A DNA stretch of 8,689 nucleotides, from NCBI GenBank assembly GCA_946480295.1, contig CAMLIT010000151.1, positions 1-8,689 on the forward strand. The letters run 5' to 3'. Positions 5,734-8,689 of this stretch are shown piece by piece (the first letter of the stretch is position 1; every line of letters begins with the position of its first letter). The translations under genes and the position numbers were made by a program. The stretch comes from an uncultured Gemmatimonadota bacterium. GTDB lineage: Bacteria > Gemmatimonadota > Gemmatimonadetes > Gemmatimonadales > Gemmatimonadaceae. The notes beneath the pieces were generated by a model. The model made no database searches and had not been told where the DNA came from. It saw nothing but the letters and a program-made list of their open reading frames with translations.

Positions 5734-6993
5734 CTAGACGGTGGGGCCCAAACGAACGATCGTCTGCCGCTCGGGAGCGAAGTATTCCAGCACCGCCGCC
5801 ACGTCCGCCTGGGTGATCGCGTCGATCCGGGCGATCGTCTCGTCGAGCGTCCGATACGGCTCCCCGTAGAGCTCGACCCCCGCCGCCCGGTACATCCGCG
5901 CGGACACGCTCTCCAGCGAGATCGTGAGCTGCCCCTTGAGCTGCATCTTCCCCATCTCGAGCTCGTCGTCCGGGAGCCCCTCCCGCGCCAGTCGCGCGAG
6001 CTCGTCCTGGATGGCGACCACGGCCTGCGACGCGGTCGCCGGCGCCGTCCCCACGTACACGCCGTGCATCCCCGCATCGGCGTGGAAGCTCTGGTACGTG
6101 TAGACGTTGTAGGCCAGGCCGAGCTCCTCGCGCACGCGCTGGAAGAGCCGCGAGCTCATCCCGCCGCCCAGCAGCATGCTCACGAGGACGAGCGCGTATC
6201 GGCGCGGATCGCCGTAGGGCACGGCCTCGCTGCCGACCACGACGTGGGCCTGCGTCCCGTCGCGGGCGATCTGCCGATCGCTCGGCGGCATGACGACGGG
6301 AGCCGGCGAGGTGAGCAGCTGGTCCGACCCGCGCGGCACGTCCAGCCATCCGGTCTCGCCGAGCACCTCGAGGAGCCGCTCGTTGGTCACGTTCCCCGCG
6401 GCGGCGATGACGATCTGCGCCGGGTGGTACGCACGCTGGTGCAGCTCGCGCAGCTCGGGGACCCCGAGGCGCTTCACCGTCTCGCGCGTGCCGAGGATCG
6501 AGTAGCCGTACGGGTGCGCGCCCCAGAGCGCCTCGTTATGCAGCTCGAAGACGAGGTCGTCGGGGGTATCCTCCACCATCCCGATCTCCTCCAGCACGAC
6601 CTTCCGCTCGAGCGCCACGTCGCTCGCCCGCAGCGCCGGGCGGAAGACGATGTCGGCGATCACGTCCGCCGCCTGCGGCAGGTGCTCGTCGAGCACGCGC
6701 GCCTGGTAGACGGTGTGCTCGCGCGAGGTGTAGGCGTCCAGCGAGCCGCCCAGCGCCTCGAGCGAGAGGGCGATGTCGTGCGCGCTGCGCCGCTCCGTCC
6801 CCTTGAACACCATGTGCTCGAGGAGGTGCGACACGCCCATCCGGTCCGGGGGCTCGTGCAGCGATGCCGCCCGCACCCAGGCGCCGAACGACACTGACCG
6901 TACTCCCGGCATGTGCTCCGAGAGTACGGTCAGTCCATTGGGCAGGACGGTGCGCTGGAACTGCGTGTCGGCGAGTGTAGCCCGGCGCGTCAC
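5734..6993 (-). CDS. M16 family zinc metallopeptidase (processing-peptidase-like)
   Basis: This 419-residue protein belongs to the single-domain-pair M16B group, related to mitochondrial processing peptidase beta subunit and to the bacterial YmxG/MlpA proteins. The inverted zinc motif HLLEH is at 56-60 (H56, H60 ligands; E59 catalytic), and the third ligand is expected at E136 in VVLEEIGM, at the usual spacing of about 76 residues. The C-terminal half carries the family's GGGMSSRLFQRVREELGLAY region (276-295), involved in substrate binding. All active-site residues are present, so it should be an active peptidase. I see no signal peptide, which suggests a cytoplasmic enzyme; its natural substrates are not known. 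The GTG start overlaps the pnp stop (GTGA), and pnp followed by an M16 peptidase is a widely conserved order in bacteria, implying coupled expression. Confidence 0.94.
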   Translation of the reverse strand: MTRRATLADTQFQRTVLPNGLTVLSEHMPGVRSVSFGAWVRAASLHEPPDRMGVSHLLEHMVFKGTERRSAHDIALSLEALGGSLDAYTSREHTVYQARVLDEHLPQAADVIADIVFRPALRASDVALERKVVLEEIGMVEDTPDDLVFELHNEALWGAHPYGYSILGTRETVKRLGVPELRELHQRAYHPAQIVIAAAGNVTNERLLEVLGETGWLDVPRGSDQLLTSPAPVVMPPSDRQIARDGTQAHVVVGSEAVPYGDPRRYALVLVSMLLGGGMSSRLFQRVREELGLAYNVYTYQSFHADAGMHGVYVGTAPATASQAVVAIQDELARLAREGLPDDELEMGKMQLKGQLTISLESVSARMYRAAGVELYGEPYRTLDETIARIDAITQADVAAVLEYFAPERQTIVRLGPTV

Positions 6994-8689
6994 GACCGCC
7001 GCGACCGCTCCCCGCCCCGCCCACCGCGCCCGCCGCGGCCGCCGGAACCGCTCTTCGGACGCTCGCCGCCGCCATCACCCTCGGCGGCCGCCTCGCCCTC
7101 CTCGCGCCGCCGCGGCGGCCGCGACTCGGCCTCCTCCTCGACGCCCTCCGGCTTGGGTATCAGCGCCTTCATGGACAGGCGCAGCCGCCCGCGCTCGTCG
7201 CGGTCGATCAGCTTCACGCGGACGCGGTCGCCCTTCTTCACCACGTCCTCCGTCTTCTCCGTCCGGCCGTGCGCCAGCTCGGAGATGTGGACGAGCCCCT
7301 CGGTGCCCGGCATGATCTCGACGAACGCGCCGAACGGCGTCGTCGACTTCACCGAGCCCTCGTACGTCTCGCCGACCACCGGCTCCGCCGTGAGCGATTG
7401 CACCATCTGGCGCGCGCGCTCCATGGCCTCGCCGCCGACGGCCGCGATCGTCACGAGGCCGCTGTCGTCGACCGTGAGCTCGGCGCCCGTCTCGTCCTGG
7501 ATCCCGCGGATCGTCTTCCCCTTCGGCCCGATGAGATCCCCGATCTTCTCCGGGTTGATCTGCATCGTGACGATGCGCGGCGCGAAGGGCGACAGCTCCT
7601 TCCGCGGCTCGGCGAGGGCCTCCTCCATCTTGCCGAGGATGTGGAAGCGGCCCTCCTTCGCCTGCGCGAGCGCCTGCTTCATGATCTCCAGGTCGAGCCC
7701 TTCGATCTTGATGTCCATCTGGATCGAGGTGATCCCGGTGCGCGTACCGGCGACCTTGAAGTCCATGTCGCCGAGGTGGTCCTCGGTGCCGAGGATGTCG
7801 CTCAGGATCGCGTACTTCTCCCCTTCCTTGATCAGCCCCATCGCCACGCCGGCGACGGGGGCGCGCATCGGCACGCCGGCGTCGAACAGCGCCAGCGAGC
7901 CGCCGCAGACGGAGGCCATGGACGACGAGCCGTTCGACTCGAGGATGTCCGAGACGATGCGGATCGTGTACGGGAACTCCTCGAACGGCGGCAGCACGCC
8001 CTGGAGCGCGCGCTCGGCCAGGTTGCCGTGCCCGATCTCGCGGCGCGACGTGCCGCGCACCGGCCGCACCTCGCCCGTCGAGAAGGGCGGGAAGTTGTAG
8101 TGCAGCATGAACGACTTCGTCACTTCCTGCGGCTCGTCGATCGTGTCGAGCCGCTGGACGTCGTTCGCCGTGCCGAGCGTCGCCACCGCGAGCGCCTGGG
8201 TCTGGCCGCGCGTGAAGAGCGCCGAGCCGTGCGCGCGCGGGAGGATGCCGACGTCGATGGTGATCGGCCGGATCTCCGTGGGGGTGCGCCCGTCCACGCG
8301 GTGGCCGGTGCTCAGCACCTGGTTGCGGAGCTGGTGGTACTCGACGTCGCCGAGGAGCGTGTGCGTCTCCTTCGCCGCGTCCGGGAAGTCGCCGAGGAGC
8401 TGCTCGGCGACTTCCTGCTTGGCGCGCTCGATCGCCTGGATGCGCGTGTGCTTCTCCTTCTGGTTCAGCGCCTCGCGGATGCGGCCCTCGGCCAGCTCCT
8501 TCACGCGCGCCTCGAGCCCCTCCGGGAGCTCCGCCTTCGTCCACTCCATCTTGGCCGGGCGCTCGATCTTCGCGAGCAGCTCCTCCTGGGCTTCGATCAG
8601 CTCCTTGATCCCCTTGTGCGAGACCGAGAGCGCGTCGACGACGTCCTCCTCCGAGACCTCGAGCGCGCCCCCCTCGACCATCACGATCG
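6990..8689 (-). CDS. pnp: Polyribonucleotide nucleotidyltransferase (PNPase), 5' end cut by window edge
   Basis: PNPase is a trimeric 3'-5' exoribonuclease that uses phosphate and can also add RNA tails. About 565 residues are visible; the first RNase PH domain lies mostly outside the window. Residue numbers here count from the GTG codon at 8684. The order is: the end of the first domain (MVEGGA), the all-helical linker (about 20-120), the second RNase PH domain (about 128-345) starting with GHRVDGR, the phosphate-site serines in SNGSSSMA (250-257), and catalytic D302, D308 and K310 in EDHLGDMDFK, which match E. coli D486, D492 and K494. Then come a KH domain with GxxG loop IGPKGK (385-390) and an S1 domain (about 437-506). 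A charged 57-residue tail ends in repeated RGG. Every catalytic residue in view is intact. The M16 peptidase gene follows with a 4-nt overlap. rpsO commonly lies upstream, but that is outside the window. Confidence 0.97.
   Translation of the reverse strand, partial: IVMVEGGALEVSEEDVVDALSVSHKGIKELIEAQEELLAKIERPAKMEWTKAELPEGLEARVKELAEGRIREALNQKEKHTRIQAIERAKQEVAEQLLGDFPDAAKETHTLLGDVEYHQLRNQVLSTGHRVDGRTPTEIRPITIDVGILPRAHGSALFTRGQTQALAVATLGTANDVQRLDTIDEPQEVTKSFMLHYNFPPFSTGEVRPVRGTSRREIGHGNLAERALQGVLPPFEEFPYTIRIVSDILESNGSSSMASVCGGSLALFDAGVPMRAPVAGVAMGLIKEGEKYAILSDILGTEDHLGDMDFKVAGTRTGITSIQMDIKIEGLDLEIMKQALAQAKEGRFHILGKMEEALAEPRKELSPFAPRIVTMQINPEKIGDLIGPKGKTIRGIQDETGAELTVDDSGLVTIAAVGGEAMERARQMVQSLTAEPVVGETYEGSVKSTTPFGAFVEIMPGTEGLVHISELAHGRTEKTEDVVKKGDRVRVKLIDRDERGRLRLSMKALIPKPEGVEEEAESRPPRRREEGEAAAEGDGGGERPKSGSGGRGGRGGRGGERSRRS
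6993..7070 (-). repeat. Low-complexity segment encoding the RGG-rich PNPase tail
   Basis: The last codons of pnp encode a Gly/Arg/Ser-rich run with GGRGGRGGRGG at about residues 548-558, from a short imperfect GGC-GGN-CGN repeat. It extends the ordinary S1-terminated enzyme with a flexible, positively charged, probably RNA-binding tail. Repeats of this kind are prone to length variation between strains. Confidence 0.6.

Noticed and set aside
7075..8544. 489-codon open frame on the minus strand in another frame of pnp
   Set aside because: It is an out-of-frame reading of pnp, dominated by Arg, Gly, Ala and His, with no domain.

Overview
The window is a compact, high-GC (roughly 70% by eye) bacterial chromosome segment made of housekeeping genes. 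I see no mobile elements, CRISPR arrays, RNA genes or phage genes. The mreB-mreC and pnp-M16 peptidase gene orders, the strong GC bias, and the absence of clear Shine-Dalgarno sites before the lead genes would fit Gemmatimonadota or a related phylum. That placement is an inference from overall character, not from a marker gene.

Layout: (1) Positions 1-2085, minus strand, hold the cell-shape genes mreB and then mreC; mreC runs off the left edge with its 3' end missing. (2) Positions 2086-2243 are a divergent intergenic region with a strong candidate promoter on the plus strand. (3) Positions 2244-3634, plus strand, hold a two-gene unit: a small 2[4Fe-4S] ferredoxin and a geranylgeranyl-reductase-family flavoprotein, overlapping by 4 nt. 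(4) Positions 3560-5555, minus strand, hold alanine dehydrogenase (ald) followed by a NodB-type polysaccharide deacetylase, whose 3' end overlaps the reductase gene tail-to-tail by 75 bp. (5) Positions 5556-5733 are intergenic, with a perfect 9-bp inverted repeat around a GC hairpin. (6) Positions 5734-8689, minus strand, hold pnp (polynucleotide phosphorylase, 5' end outside the window) followed by an M16 zinc peptidase that overlaps pnp by 4 nt.

MreB and MreC form the scaffold that directs lateral wall synthesis. PNPase and the M16 peptidase form a classic conserved pair of RNA turnover and proteolysis genes. Ald links L-alanine and pyruvate. The least ordinary unit is the ferredoxin plus prenyl reductase pair, which looks like a dedicated electron donor and an enzyme that saturates isoprenoid chains (menaquinone tail or another polyprenyl lipid). 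Its promoter is placed so that the transcript should start at or next to the ferredoxin ATG, which suggests leaderless translation.

No obviously undescribed multi-gene system is present. The ferredoxin-reductase pair and a few structural oddities (convergent gene overlap, the dyad between M16 and ald, low-complexity tails on PNPase and MreC, lead/follower start-codon pattern) are the points worth a second look.
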